64,000 nt of DNA from Prado023 sp963697345. Lineage in GTDB: Bacteria; Actinomycetota; Actinomycetes; S36-B12; CAIYMF01. The stretch is from assembly GCA_963697345.1 (NCBI GenBank), contig CAVONS010000018.1, forward strand, positions 1-64,000, written 5' to 3'. A model generated the notes under the pieces. The model searched no databases, had not been told where the DNA came from, and was given only the letters and a program-made list of their open reading frames with translations. The translations under genes and the position numbers were made by a program. This document shows, piece by piece, positions 8,786 through 17,369 of this stretch; within the stretch, counting starts at the first letter, position 1; the number at the start of each line of letters is the position of its first letter.

Positions 8786-8846
8786 AATGCCCCCAAGGCA
8801 ATTCCTAAACCACAGGCCGCAGGTTCGAATCCTGCCGGGGGCACCG
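8786..8846 (+). repeat. att-like fragment of tRNA-Arg(CCT), copy 1
   Basis: The bases from TTCCTAA onward read as the anticodon loop (CCT), anticodon 3' stem, variable loop, TPsiC arm (GCAGG TTCGAAT CCTGC) and 3' acceptor strand of a tRNA-Arg(CCT). The 5' half is missing apart from a short GCCCCC. The molecule is only about 58 nt and has no D arm, so it cannot be a working tRNA. A 61-bp copy with two mismatches lies at 19818-19878 in the same orientation. tRNA 3' halves are classic integrase crossover sites. Confidence 0.7.
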
Positions 8847-8876
8847 AGTAACACTGCAGGTCAGAGGCTGGTATGG

Positions 8877-8978
8877 ATGGTCGAGTCACACGATGGAGAG
8901 GCCCAGCGCCTGGGTGTCACTCGGCAGTCCGTCATCAAGGTGTGGATCGCCGAACGGCTCGAGCAACGAGCCAGCTGA
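8877..8978 (+). pseudogene. C-terminal remnant of a BrnA/CopG-type antitoxin gene
   Basis: Immediately after the tRNA-derived repeat a frame encodes GEAQRLGVTRQSVIKVWIAE and ends in RLEQRAS. This matches the C-terminus of BrnA-family ribbon-helix-helix antitoxins ('EAxRLGVTRQSLIKVWxAERL'). The N-terminal part and any BrnT toxin are absent. The gene was apparently cut when the att-like sequence arrived, or the block is a leftover from an element. Identification rests on about 25 residues. Confidence 0.55.
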
Positions 8979-9272
8979 CCCGGCGGGCGCGGGAGTGGGC
9001 GCCGTTCCCTTGCGCCGGCTGGGATTCGAGGCGTTGGTCATTGGGCGCTCGTCGTTGTGGGTGTCGTCTCTCGAATGTGCACGGACCCCCCGGGGTCGCC
9101 GGCGACCGGATCCCAGCGGGACTTCCGCAATCACCCAGCTGGCCGCCGGACCCAGGTGCAGCACGCCCAGCGGCACCCGTGATCCCACTCCCGCTCGACG
9201 TCCCGGGGCCAGAATCCGGGTCCCGAGGTTCACCGGATGCGGGCCTGCCAGTTCCGGTCCATCCTGTCGTGC
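8979..9272. other. Intergenic, nothing recognised
   Basis: Roughly 290 bp of G+C-rich sequence after the antitoxin remnant. All frames lack recognisable domains, and I see no repeat or RNA gene here. Confidence 0.4.
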
Positions 9273-9470
9273 ATGAGTCACGGCGGGACGGACAGGGGCA
9301 AGAGCGCGTCGGTCAACGCTGCCCTGCTGTTGGTGGTCACCCTGATCCCCCTGCTGGGTGCGGCTGAACCGCCCCGTGTCGATCACTCGGAAGTGCGCCC
9401 GTGGGGCTGCCGGACGTGCATCATCCCCGCGGATCCCTCACCCGAAGAGCCCGACGATCCTGGACTGTAG
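9273..9470 (+). CDS. Possible small exported protein (unconfirmed)
   Basis: An ATG frame of 65 codons encodes a charged start, a hydrophobic stretch (NAALLLVVTLIPLLGAA) like a signal peptide or anchor, and a short polar tail with two cysteines (WGCRTC). No ribosome site is obvious and no family is recognised. It lies inside the repeat-flanked island, about 280 bp before the nag operon terminator. It could equally be chance. Confidence 0.25.
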   Translation: MSHGGTDRGKSASVNAALLLVVTLIPLLGAAEPPRVDHSEVRPWGCRTCIIPADPSPEEPDDPGL

Positions 9471-9588
9471 GGACATCTGGCGAAAGCTCTGCAGAGTACG
9501 TGGCCCAAGGCGCATACGTCCGTGCAGTGCATCAAGAAGTAGGTAGTGTGTCCCGGCTTGTCCGTGTTGTCGGAAGCTGATCGACGGT

Positions 9589-9629
9589 ACAAGCCAGCCC
9601 CCGCCCGGTGAGGTCGGGGGCTGGCTTGT
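9589..9629. terminator. Strong hairpin ending the nag operon
   Basis: A perfect 15-bp inverted repeat, ACAAGCCAGCCCCCG (9589-9603) and its complement (9615-9629), with an 11-base loop. The T-tract is weak (TTGTT), as is usual in high-GC actinobacteria. It lies 120 bp past the nagB stop, so it most likely ends the leftward nagA-nagE-IIB-nagB transcript. Confidence 0.7.
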
Positions 9630-9751
9630 TGTGGAGGTGGCCGCGGGCCCCCACCATGATCACCGGCACATCCTGGAGACAACCGCGGAGGTGTGCCGGC
9701 TACTGCCCGGATACCACTACGCCGGGCCGCTTCGGGGAACGCCCCGACGCC

Positions 9752-10537
9752 TCAGATGCCCTGCCAGTCCGGCTTCCCCTGGTAGGTGTCGATGTAGTAG
9801 TTCGAGAACCGCAACTGGCTGGCTGCGTCCTCGTCGACCACGACCGTCGCGTGGGGGTGCATCTGCAGGATCGAGGCCGGCCAGTGCGCCGACACCGCGC
9901 CCTCCACGCATTCAGCGACGGCTTGGGCCTTGCCCTTGCCGAAGCCGAGCATGATCGCGTGACGGGACTCCATGATGGTGCCCAGGCCCTGCGTCAGGCA
10001 CAGCTTCGGCACCTGGGTGATGTCCCCGTCGAAGAACCGCGCATTGTCCTCACGGGTCCTCGACGTCAGGGTCTTCAGCCGCGTCCGCGACACCAGCGAC
10101 GACATGGGCATGTTGAACGCAAGGTGCCCATCGGACCCGATCCCGAGGATCTGGATGTCGATCCCCCCGGCGTCCTTGATGGCCTGGTCGTAGTCACGCC
10201 CCGCCTGCACCGGATCAGCGGCGAGACCGTCCGGGCCCTGCACGGCCCCAGGGGCGAAGTCCACCTGGTCGGTGAACTCCCTCTTGATGAAGGTGATGTA
10301 GGACTCCGGGTGCCCCGCCGGGAGGCCCACGTACTCGTCGAGGTTGAAGCCGCGCGCACGGGCGAAGCTCAGCCCCTCCTCACGATGCCGACGCACCAGC
10401 TCGCGGTACACCCCGAGCGGGGTTGAACCCGTCGCGAGCCCGAGCACAGCATCCGGTTTCGCGCCGAGCAGTGCCGAGTAGGCGTCCGCAACGATGGGCG
10501 CTGCGTCCTCGGGCCTGCGGACGACGATGACCTCCAT
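9752..10537 (-). CDS. nagB: Glucosamine-6-phosphate deaminase NagB, with catalytic Glu replaced by Met
   Basis: NagB converts glucosamine-6-phosphate to fructose-6-phosphate and ammonia, the last step of GlcNAc catabolism. The 261-residue length and motifs are typical: LATGSTPLG (phosphate loop), NLDEYVGL with catalytic Asp67, and LGIGSDGHLAFN with Asp136 and His138. The next residue of the catalytic set, Glu148 of E. coli, is here Met143 (FNMP in place of FNEP; codon at 10109-10111 is ATG). Activity may be lowered or altered. It starts three bases after the IIB stop and is last in the nag operon. Confidence 0.9.
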   Translation of the reverse strand: MEVIVVRRPEDAAPIVADAYSALLGAKPDAVLGLATGSTPLGVYRELVRRHREEGLSFARARGFNLDEYVGLPAGHPESYITFIKREFTDQVDFAPGAVQGPDGLAADPVQAGRDYDQAIKDAGGIDIQILGIGSDGHLAFNMPMSSLVSRTRLKTLTSRTREDNARFFDGDITQVPKLCLTQGLGTIMESRHAIMLGFGKGKAQAVAECVEGAVSAHWPASILQMHPHATVVVDEDAASQLRFSNYYIDTYQGKPDWQGI

Positions 10538-10540
10538 CGA

Positions 10541-10774
10541 TCAGTCCATCATGTCGTCGATGTCCATGGCCAAGCCGTCAGCCTCTCCTCCGACGATGAC
10601 CTGCAGCACACTGCCGGCCTTCATCACGCCGAACGCACCGGCAGCCTTCAGCGCCGCCTCATCGACCAATGAGGGGTCGACCACAACCGTCCGCAGCCGG
10701 GTGGCACACGCCTCGATCTCCTCGATGTTCTCCAGCCCGCCGAGCCCCGCAACAATGTCTTCTGCCTTGCCCAT
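10541..10774 (-). CDS. PTS N-acetylglucosamine/glucose-type EIIB protein
   Basis: A free-standing 77-residue EIIB domain of the glucose superfamily. The phosphorylated cysteine is Cys23 in EACATRLRTVV, followed by the usual VKAGSVLQVIVG-like block (GVMKAGSVLQVIVGGEA). It takes phosphate from EIIA and passes it to the sugar held by the neighbouring EIIC. The second of two ATGs (10774) is the start because AAAGGA lies seven bases before it but only one base before the first. No EIIA, HPr or EI gene is in the window. Confidence 0.9.
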   Translation of the reverse strand: MGKAEDIVAGLGGLENIEEIEACATRLRTVVVDPSLVDEAALKAAGAFGVMKAGSVLQVIVGGEADGLAMDIDDMMD

Positions 10775-10838
10775 TGCCATGTCCTTTCAGGTTGTCCGGA
10801 CGACTCCCGCCCGCTTCGATCCAACTTGTGTGCGGTCC

Positions 10839-10882
10839 CGAGGGGCTGGCACCCAACTTCGCAGCCAGGGGGCAGCCCCTCG
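10839..10882 (-). promoter_or_regulatory. Hairpin between nagE and the EIIB gene
   Basis: CGAGGGGCTG (10839-10848) and CAGCCCCTCG (10873-10882) pair perfectly over 10 bp with a 24-base loop. It falls in the 117-bp gap between the EIIC stop and the EIIB start. It could be an RNA stabiliser or partial terminator that sets the ratio of EIIC to EIIB and NagB. Confidence 0.45.
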
Positions 10883-10891
10883 AGATGTTGC

Positions 10892-12130
<1,239 letters not shown>

Positions 12131-12278
12131 GCGCGAACCTTTCTCATCATGATTCTTCGGATTCGATTGAGTGTCCGTCACTACCGTGGGCTTCCCCGCG
12201 CATCAGGCCCAGCGTGGGCGCGACATCCGCTCACCCCTGACTCCTGAACCATAGGGTTCCCGTGCCGCGTTATCTCGC

Positions 12279-13415
12279 TCACGACACGTTTGAGACCCGT
12301 CTGCCACCGGCCCAGACCTCGGCGACGTTGAGCCCGGCGTCCAGGTGGCACAGATCCGCCCGCATCCCCACGGCGAGCTGACCGCGGTCGCTCAGGCCGA
12401 TCATGCGAGCCGGCGTCGAGGTGACTGCCGCGAACGCGTCAGCCAGACTGAATCCAACCTGCTCGATCGCGAACCGCAGGGCAGCGTCCAGCGTGAGGGT
12501 CGATCCAGCGATCGCGCCACCATCGACAAGACGGGCCACCCCGTCGACGACCAGGACCGGCAGGTCACCGAGCATGTACTCCCCGTCCTCGCCAGCCGCC
12601 GCCGTCATCGCGTCGGTGACGAACACGACCCGGCCATCCGCAGCCCGCCCAGCGAAGGCAGCCGCCGCCGGATGCACGTGCACCCCGTCGAGGATGAGTT
12701 CGTTGGTGACCCGGTCGTCCTCTGTCAGGGCCACGATCGGGCCCGGCTCGCGGTGGTTCACCGGCCGCATCGCATTGAACAGGTGGGTGGAGCAGGTCGC
12801 GCCAGCATCGATGGCGGCCCGCACCTGCGCGTAGGTGGCATTCGTGTGCCCGATCGCGGCGATCGCACCCGCGTCGGCGAAGCGCCGCACCGCGTCGAGC
12901 CCATGCGGGTACTCGGGGGCCAGCGTCACCATCCGGATCGTCCCGCGGCCCAACCTGATCAATGCATCAACCTCAGTCGGGTCCGGGTCGCGCAGGGTGC
13001 GTTCGTCGTGGGCGCCCTTGTACTCCCGGGCGATCCAGGGGCCTTCAAGGTGCGTGCCTGCGATCACCCCGCCCTCGGTCAGCTCCGCGAGGACCGCCAC
13101 GTCGTGGGCCAGGGAATCGAAGGACGCCGACACCAGGCTGGCGACGATCGTGGTCGTGCCATGTTGCCGGTGAGCCTCGGCGAACCGTGCCACTGACGCC
13201 GGGTCGGCCCCCACCACGCTCGCCCCACCCCCGCCGTGGCTGTGGATGTCGACGAACCCGGGTGACAGGTACCCACCGTCCAGGTGCACATCGGCCGGTC
13301 GGGGCGGAGCCCCAACGCCCACCGCAACGATCGTGGAACCGTCCACCTCCACCCAGCCATCGGGAACGATTCCCGTGGGGAGGACCACCGCGGCGCCAGC
13401 CAGGATCTCGGTCAT
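12279..13415 (-). CDS. nagA: N-acetylglucosamine-6-phosphate deacetylase NagA, HxH metal-site type
   Basis: Removes the acetyl group from GlcNAc-6-phosphate, feeding NagB. The 378-residue amidohydrolase barrel shows SPGFVDIHSHGGGG with both metal histidines (His58, His60), THLEGPWIAREYKGAH with the bridging Glu, GHTNAT, THLFNAMRPVNHREPG, and VTDAM with the catalytic Asp. The HxH pair predicts a two-metal site as in Bacillus and mycobacterial enzymes. The ATG follows a GGAGG-containing leader. A second, differently built NagA lies at 17370-18545, and this gene's start region is repeated at 16011-16052. Confidence 0.9.
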   Translation of the reverse strand: MTEILAGAAVVLPTGIVPDGWVEVDGSTIVAVGVGAPPRPADVHLDGGYLSPGFVDIHSHGGGGASVVGADPASVARFAEAHRQHGTTTIVASLVSASFDSLAHDVAVLAELTEGGVIAGTHLEGPWIAREYKGAHDERTLRDPDPTEVDALIRLGRGTIRMVTLAPEYPHGLDAVRRFADAGAIAAIGHTNATYAQVRAAIDAGATCSTHLFNAMRPVNHREPGPIVALTEDDRVTNELILDGVHVHPAAAAFAGRAADGRVVFVTDAMTAAAGEDGEYMLGDLPVLVVDGVARLVDGGAIAGSTLTLDAALRFAIEQVGFSLADAFAAVTSTPARMIGLSDRGQLAVGMRADLCHLDAGLNVAEVWAGGRRVSNVS

Positions 13416-13525
13416 GGCGCATACGGTGCCGCCTCCGGGATGGACAGCGCACCTTCCCGGCGGCACCATCCGGGGTGCAGTCAGGGTGCGATCGATGTCG
13501 GGATGTGGGCACCCCAGGTGCAGCC

Positions 13526-13550
13526 GGGGTATACCCCGTCTGGAGACCAG
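13526..13550 (-). promoter_or_regulatory. Adjacent palindromes upstream of nagA, possible operator
   Basis: GGGGTATACCCC (13526-13537) is a perfect 12-bp palindrome. It is followed by CTGG-AGA-CCAG (13540-13550), which read on the minus strand begins CTGGTCT, the left half of the DasR/GntR site ACTGGTCTAGACCACT; the right half does not match. They lie about 110 bp before nagA. Which regulator binds is unknown; the LuxR-type protein encoded next door is a candidate. Confidence 0.4.
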
Positions 13551-13631
13551 CACTCCACCCCCAACCCAAGGGGCAGGGGCAGCGTTCTATCCGCAGTTGG
13601 GAATCTCGACGGTCAGCGCAAGGCGTGTGGG

Positions 13632-15782
13632 CTAGCTTTCCCCAGATTCCCGGTGGGCAACCGAGGATGGGTCAACGATGCCGAGGGCAACGGCCGCCGC
13701 CACCGCTTGCTCACGGTCAGCGGCTCCGAGCTTGCGGTATGCGGACCTCAGGTAGGCCTTCACGGTGTTGACCGAGTATGAGGTCTCGTGGGCGATCCGA
13801 GAACGAGTCGCACCCCCAGCCAACAGCCTCAACATGACTACTTCCTGCGGGTTCAGAGGCCCGGATGGCTCCTCCAGGAGTTGCACATCCACTCGAAAGC
13901 CCTCAAGCAGGGTCCCGAGGAGTCCGGGCTCGGGCAGGGCGTGGATCTCTCGGTCAGCGACGCCGAACGCCCAGTCCACCTGAGAGGCGGGGCCGAGCCG
14001 AACGCGCAGTGCAAGGCCGGACAGCGCGCCCAGGACCCGCCGATAGGGAAGTCCCGAGCCTGCAGCGAACTGCTCGACCTGGGCCAGCGACTCGTTGGCT
14101 TCTGGCGCGTCGGATACCCACGCCGTGGCGACGTGCAGCCAGACGGCGTCCTCGCCCGCCCCGTGGAACCGGGCGAGGACCTTTCGTCCCTGGCGTACTG
14201 CTTCACGGGCTTCAGGGACCTGGCCTGCCCAGGCCAATGCCAGGGCATGCAGACCGACGGCTGCGACGGTGTACCTGCTCGGGTTCTGGAGTTCCGCGGC
14301 AGTGAGCGTGGTCTCAGAGGAGCTCAGAGCCTCGTCGACATGCCCGGACAACAGCAGTGCCCGCATCCGGCAGTTGGACATCGCAGTCTCGTCAATGGCA
14401 CAAATCTGGAGGTAGGGGTCCTCCACAAGCGAGCCGAGCGTGGTGGGGATGTCGTGCAGGGGCTCCCCCATGGATGCGAGGCGCCCCTCCCAGCCGAAGA
14501 TGGAGGATTCCAGCTGAGCGCGCACGATCCGCAGGCCCACCGGAGGATCGCTCATGGAAGGGTCGGACTGTGTGGCTCGGAGCACCGCACGCGGCGTCAG
14601 GGAGTCCCCGGAGAGCCCGCATGCCCGGGCAAGGGCCAAGGCCAGGGCTGGGTCCTTCCACAGGTCGGCCTGGGGCATCCGTTCCATCCAGCCGACAAGC
14701 TGAGCTGCCTGGCCACCCCGGAGTTTCGACCCGGAGACTTCCCTCAGCAGCGCCGCAACCCGCGCCCCGTCACCTGCGCGAAGACCCGCCTCCACCGCAA
14801 CGTCGAAATCGCCCCGATCCCGGTGCCAGTCGCTGGCCTCCGCCAGCGTCCGCCGGGCCGCTTCAGGGTCGCGCGCACGCCGCCGCCGAGCCATCTCTCC
14901 GGCGAGGATCCTGTGATAGCGGAACAACCTGCGCACGTCAGGGTCTCGTTCCGTGAACAGACTCGCAAGGACGAAGCCGTCCAGCCGGTTGGCTGAGTCC
15001 TGTCGTCCCGTGAGGTGGTCGCACAGGTCCGGGTCGAGGCACGGGAGCTCCGCGGTCACCTCGACGAACTCCACGTCCTCAACGGACATGGCCGAGATCA
15101 CTTCCTCGGCAAGGAACGACTCCAGCTCCACAGAACTCGCCGGCCACGTGGGTACGATCCGCAGGTCTCCTCGATGCCTGCGCAACTCATTGGATGCGAG
15201 CCTGACTCCAGTCACCCATCCCTCCACCTGCTTGTTCACCTGCCCGCGCAGCTTCGCGGGGATCGGCCTCTCCGCCCAAGCCTCCAGGGCCACACCAGCC
15301 TCCTCATCATCGAGGGCCAGATCCTGAGGGCCGATCACCCAGAGCCTTCCGGCGTGCTGGGCGGTGGACCAGGGCTTGGTGCGCCCGTCGCGGGTACACA
15401 CAATCAGGGCACTGTTGCTGGGCATCGATTCGGCGAACCGGGCGACCAGCTCGATCGTCGGCGAGGGCCAGGTCCGGATCGGGTCGTCCACCACGATGAC
15501 GCCGGCAGCGCCGCCTGCGGCAGTCCGGTCCGCGAGCTCCCGGGCAGCCGTGTCCAGGTCCGGGAGGGAGCTGGACACGGTGGGCCGGGCCCACACCACA
15601 ACGTGGCCGCCCTCCTGGCTCTCCGTCCATGACGTGACCAGGTGCGACTTGCCGAATCCTGCACCGGCGGCGACCAGAACGATGTCAGACTCTTGGATCC
15701 GGTCAAGCCTGCTCAACAGGTGCGGCCGATCCAACACCCGCAACCCAGATTCGGCCGCGGCGCTCGATCTGTCAGGAGCCAT
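13632..15782 (-). CDS. MalT/LAL-type LuxR family ATPase regulator
   Basis: A 716-residue STAND-type activator. The P-loop AGAGFGKS is near residues 39-46. A Walker-B-like stretch VIVVDDP comes next, followed by a long helical middle resembling the TPR arms of MalT, and a C-terminal LuxR helix-turn-helix (residues about 650-710) with NPQEVVMLRLLAGGATRSRI and YSVNTVKAYLRSAYRKLGA. Such proteins bind ATP and an inducer, oligomerise, and activate transcription. It lies upstream of nagA on the same strand, so it may respond to an amino sugar; that is inference. Most actinobacteria use the GntR protein DasR instead. Confidence 0.82.
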   Translation of the reverse strand: MAPDRSSAAAESGLRVLDRPHLLSRLDRIQESDIVLVAAGAGFGKSHLVTSWTESQEGGHVVVWARPTVSSSLPDLDTAARELADRTAAGGAAGVIVVDDPIRTWPSPTIELVARFAESMPSNSALIVCTRDGRTKPWSTAQHAGRLWVIGPQDLALDDEEAGVALEAWAERPIPAKLRGQVNKQVEGWVTGVRLASNELRRHRGDLRIVPTWPASSVELESFLAEEVISAMSVEDVEFVEVTAELPCLDPDLCDHLTGRQDSANRLDGFVLASLFTERDPDVRRLFRYHRILAGEMARRRRARDPEAARRTLAEASDWHRDRGDFDVAVEAGLRAGDGARVAALLREVSGSKLRGGQAAQLVGWMERMPQADLWKDPALALALARACGLSGDSLTPRAVLRATQSDPSMSDPPVGLRIVRAQLESSIFGWEGRLASMGEPLHDIPTTLGSLVEDPYLQICAIDETAMSNCRMRALLLSGHVDEALSSSETTLTAAELQNPSRYTVAAVGLHALALAWAGQVPEAREAVRQGRKVLARFHGAGEDAVWLHVATAWVSDAPEANESLAQVEQFAAGSGLPYRRVLGALSGLALRVRLGPASQVDWAFGVADREIHALPEPGLLGTLLEGFRVDVQLLEEPSGPLNPQEVVMLRLLAGGATRSRIAHETSYSVNTVKAYLRSAYRKLGAADREQAVAAAVALGIVDPSSVAHRESGES

Positions 15783-16010
15783 CCGGTCCAGCCTTACCGC
15801 CCCCGCACCCCAGAATGGATCGCGCCACTCCGGGCGGCTCGTTCAGGAACTCCACACGGCAGGACGCTAGTACAGGCCGACCCGGGATACCCACCTATCG
15901 GCACCAGTTCCCACGCACGGCCTCAGACGCACGTCGTCGCAGGGTCGCTACTCGCCTGCAACGCCTGCCGCCCTGCAGGCGAAGCGGCCCGGGGACGCAC
16001 TCCTTGAGTC

Positions 16011-16052
16011 GCGGTGCCAGCCAGGATCTCGGTCATGGCGCATACAGTGCCG
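16011..16052 (-). repeat. Duplicate of the nagA start region
   Basis: These 42 bp match 13390-13431 at 40 positions. In nagA that segment carries the start codon, the first codons (MTEILAG) and the leader. Here, on the minus strand, an ATG at 16036 begins MTEILAGTA and then diverges into TQGVRPRA with no NagA likeness. It is a fragment left by duplication or recombination of nagA, lying just before the trypsin-like gene. Confidence 0.75.
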
Positions 16053-16075
16053 ACCCGGGAAGCGGACCTGGCCCA

Positions 16076-16081
16076 TAGTCT
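16076..16081 (+). promoter_or_regulatory. -10 element (TAGTCT) of a leaderless transcript
   Basis: TAGTCT matches TANNNT and is followed by seven bases before the ATG at 16089, the leaderless spacing. No ribosome site precedes that ATG. Confidence 0.5.
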
Positions 16082-16088
16082 GACCTCT

Positions 16089-17363
16089 ATGCCTGACGAA
16101 GCGACCAAGCCCGGTTCACCGAGGACGAGCCGGCGGCGGACTGTGTGGGCCGCCGTCGCAGCCCTCATCACGTTCTTGTCGATCGTCGGCCTCTGGTACC
16201 GCCAGCAGGCTGACAACGAGGCCATCGTCTCCGCCGCTTCGGCTGGCGGGCTGGTCATCGAGAGCCAGGGGCAGGGCACGTCGCTGACCGCTGTGGGCCG
16301 GACCCAGGGACTCGACCAGCCCTGCACCGCGTGGCTGCTCGATGTCCAAGCGGGTGCGGACACCGACGCCTACGCGGCCACCACGGGGCGTTGCGCGGGC
16401 ATCACCGACTCCGCGACCGTCCTGACGGGTGAGCCGCTCGAAGGGGCCAGCGTCGACTTGAACGCATTCGCGCCGCTCACCACGGCGGTCCTGCCGAACC
16501 TGGTCACCACTTCGATCGAGGAGGTCGTCTGGGCCTCGAGCCGCGGGACCGACCTGGCCGTCCTGCGGCTGGGGGCGACGTACGGCGAGCTGGCGGACCA
16601 GGGGGTCAGCCCGATCTCGGTCGCCGCACCACCCACAACGGGCGAGCAGATCCTGGTGGCCGGCGTCCCGGTGGACACGGTCCCCTCGGATCAGCAGTAC
16701 CTGCGGGCCGCGACCTGCGCCGCCGGCCAGCCCGCCGACGTGGTCGAGGATGTCTGGCTCTGGCGCGATCGCTTGACCTCGGACTGCCAGGGGGTCTTCC
16801 TGGGGTCGTGGGGCTCCCCCGCGTTCAACCCCGCCGGGGAAGCTGTGGCCATGGTGACCACCACCAGCATCGGGGCGCAGGAGACCACGCACTGCTACGC
16901 CGGAGAGCCCTGTGAGATCCAGGACAGCCAGGTCGCGCTCGTCCCCGACACCACCTACCTGGCCCCGGTGGCCGACTTGGGGGCGTGCTTCCCCCAGGGC
17001 ACCTTCACGCTGGGGGGCCCATGCCCGCTGGAGGACCCCACCGGAGTCGTCCCAGCCTCCGCAGACAGGGTCGCCACACCCGGGACGACGGCCGAGGTGC
17101 GCATCGACCGCAGGCTGGCAACCCCAGACCTGGTGTCGGACAAGCAGGGACCCCTCGTCTCAACCGACTGCGCCGACGAGGCGGGCTGGTCGCCTGCGGT
17201 GCCTGCCCGCGACTGGGAGCTGGACGTCGCGCTCCCGCAGGAGGGGTGGGTGCTGGTGTGTGTCGGATCGCCAGCACAGGCCACTCCCGTCATCATTGAA
17301 GTGACACCGACCGCACCCGACGCGAGCGGGACAGTGGCCTCCACGGAAGCGGTGCCGCAATAG
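16089..17363 (+). CDS. Membrane-anchored trypsin-fold protein lacking catalytic His and Ser
   Basis: A 424-residue protein with a basic N-terminus, one transmembrane helix (about residues 19-37) and an extracellular domain resembling chymotrypsin-type serine proteases. Three landmarks align: TTGRCAG where active enzymes have TNGHC or TAAHC, TDLAVLRL with the charge-relay Asp (Asp155), and FLGSWGSPAFN where GDSGSP is expected. His is therefore Arg101 and the nucleophile Ser is Trp241, so it should not cleave peptides. Cysteine pairs suggest an exported fold. It sits convergent with nagA2, possibly as a binding or sensing protein on the cell surface. The role is unknown. Confidence 0.65.
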   Translation: MPDEATKPGSPRTSRRRTVWAAVAALITFLSIVGLWYRQQADNEAIVSAASAGGLVIESQGQGTSLTAVGRTQGLDQPCTAWLLDVQAGADTDAYAATTGRCAGITDSATVLTGEPLEGASVDLNAFAPLTTAVLPNLVTTSIEEVVWASSRGTDLAVLRLGATYGELADQGVSPISVAAPPTTGEQILVAGVPVDTVPSDQQYLRAATCAAGQPADVVEDVWLWRDRLTSDCQGVFLGSWGSPAFNPAGEAVAMVTTTSIGAQETTHCYAGEPCEIQDSQVALVPDTTYLAPVADLGACFPQGTFTLGGPCPLEDPTGVVPASADRVATPGTTAEVRIDRRLATPDLVSDKQGPLVSTDCADEAGWSPAVPARDWELDVALPQEGWVLVCVGSPAQATPVIIEVTPTAPDASGTVASTEAVPQ

Positions 17364-17369
17364 CGCCCC

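Noticed and set aside
8786..8846. Functional tRNA gene at each att-like copy
   Set aside because: The D arm and 5' anticodon strand are missing; the folded molecule would be about 58 nt and could not be charged or decode normally.
8652..8978. One continuous ORF running through att copy 1 into the antitoxin tail
   Set aside because: The part across the tRNA fragment (ending RPQVRILPGAPSN) is the well-known translation of tRNA sequence, not protein. Only the tail after 8877 looks like a real former gene.
12246..12259. GAACC-N4-GGTTC inverted repeat upstream of nagE as an operator
   Set aside because: Five-bp arms in G+C-rich DNA occur often by chance, and nothing else supports it.
13384..13436. 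Riboswitch at the conserved nagA start region
   Set aside because: The 42 conserved bases are mostly leader and first codons with no strong stem; duplication explains them better.
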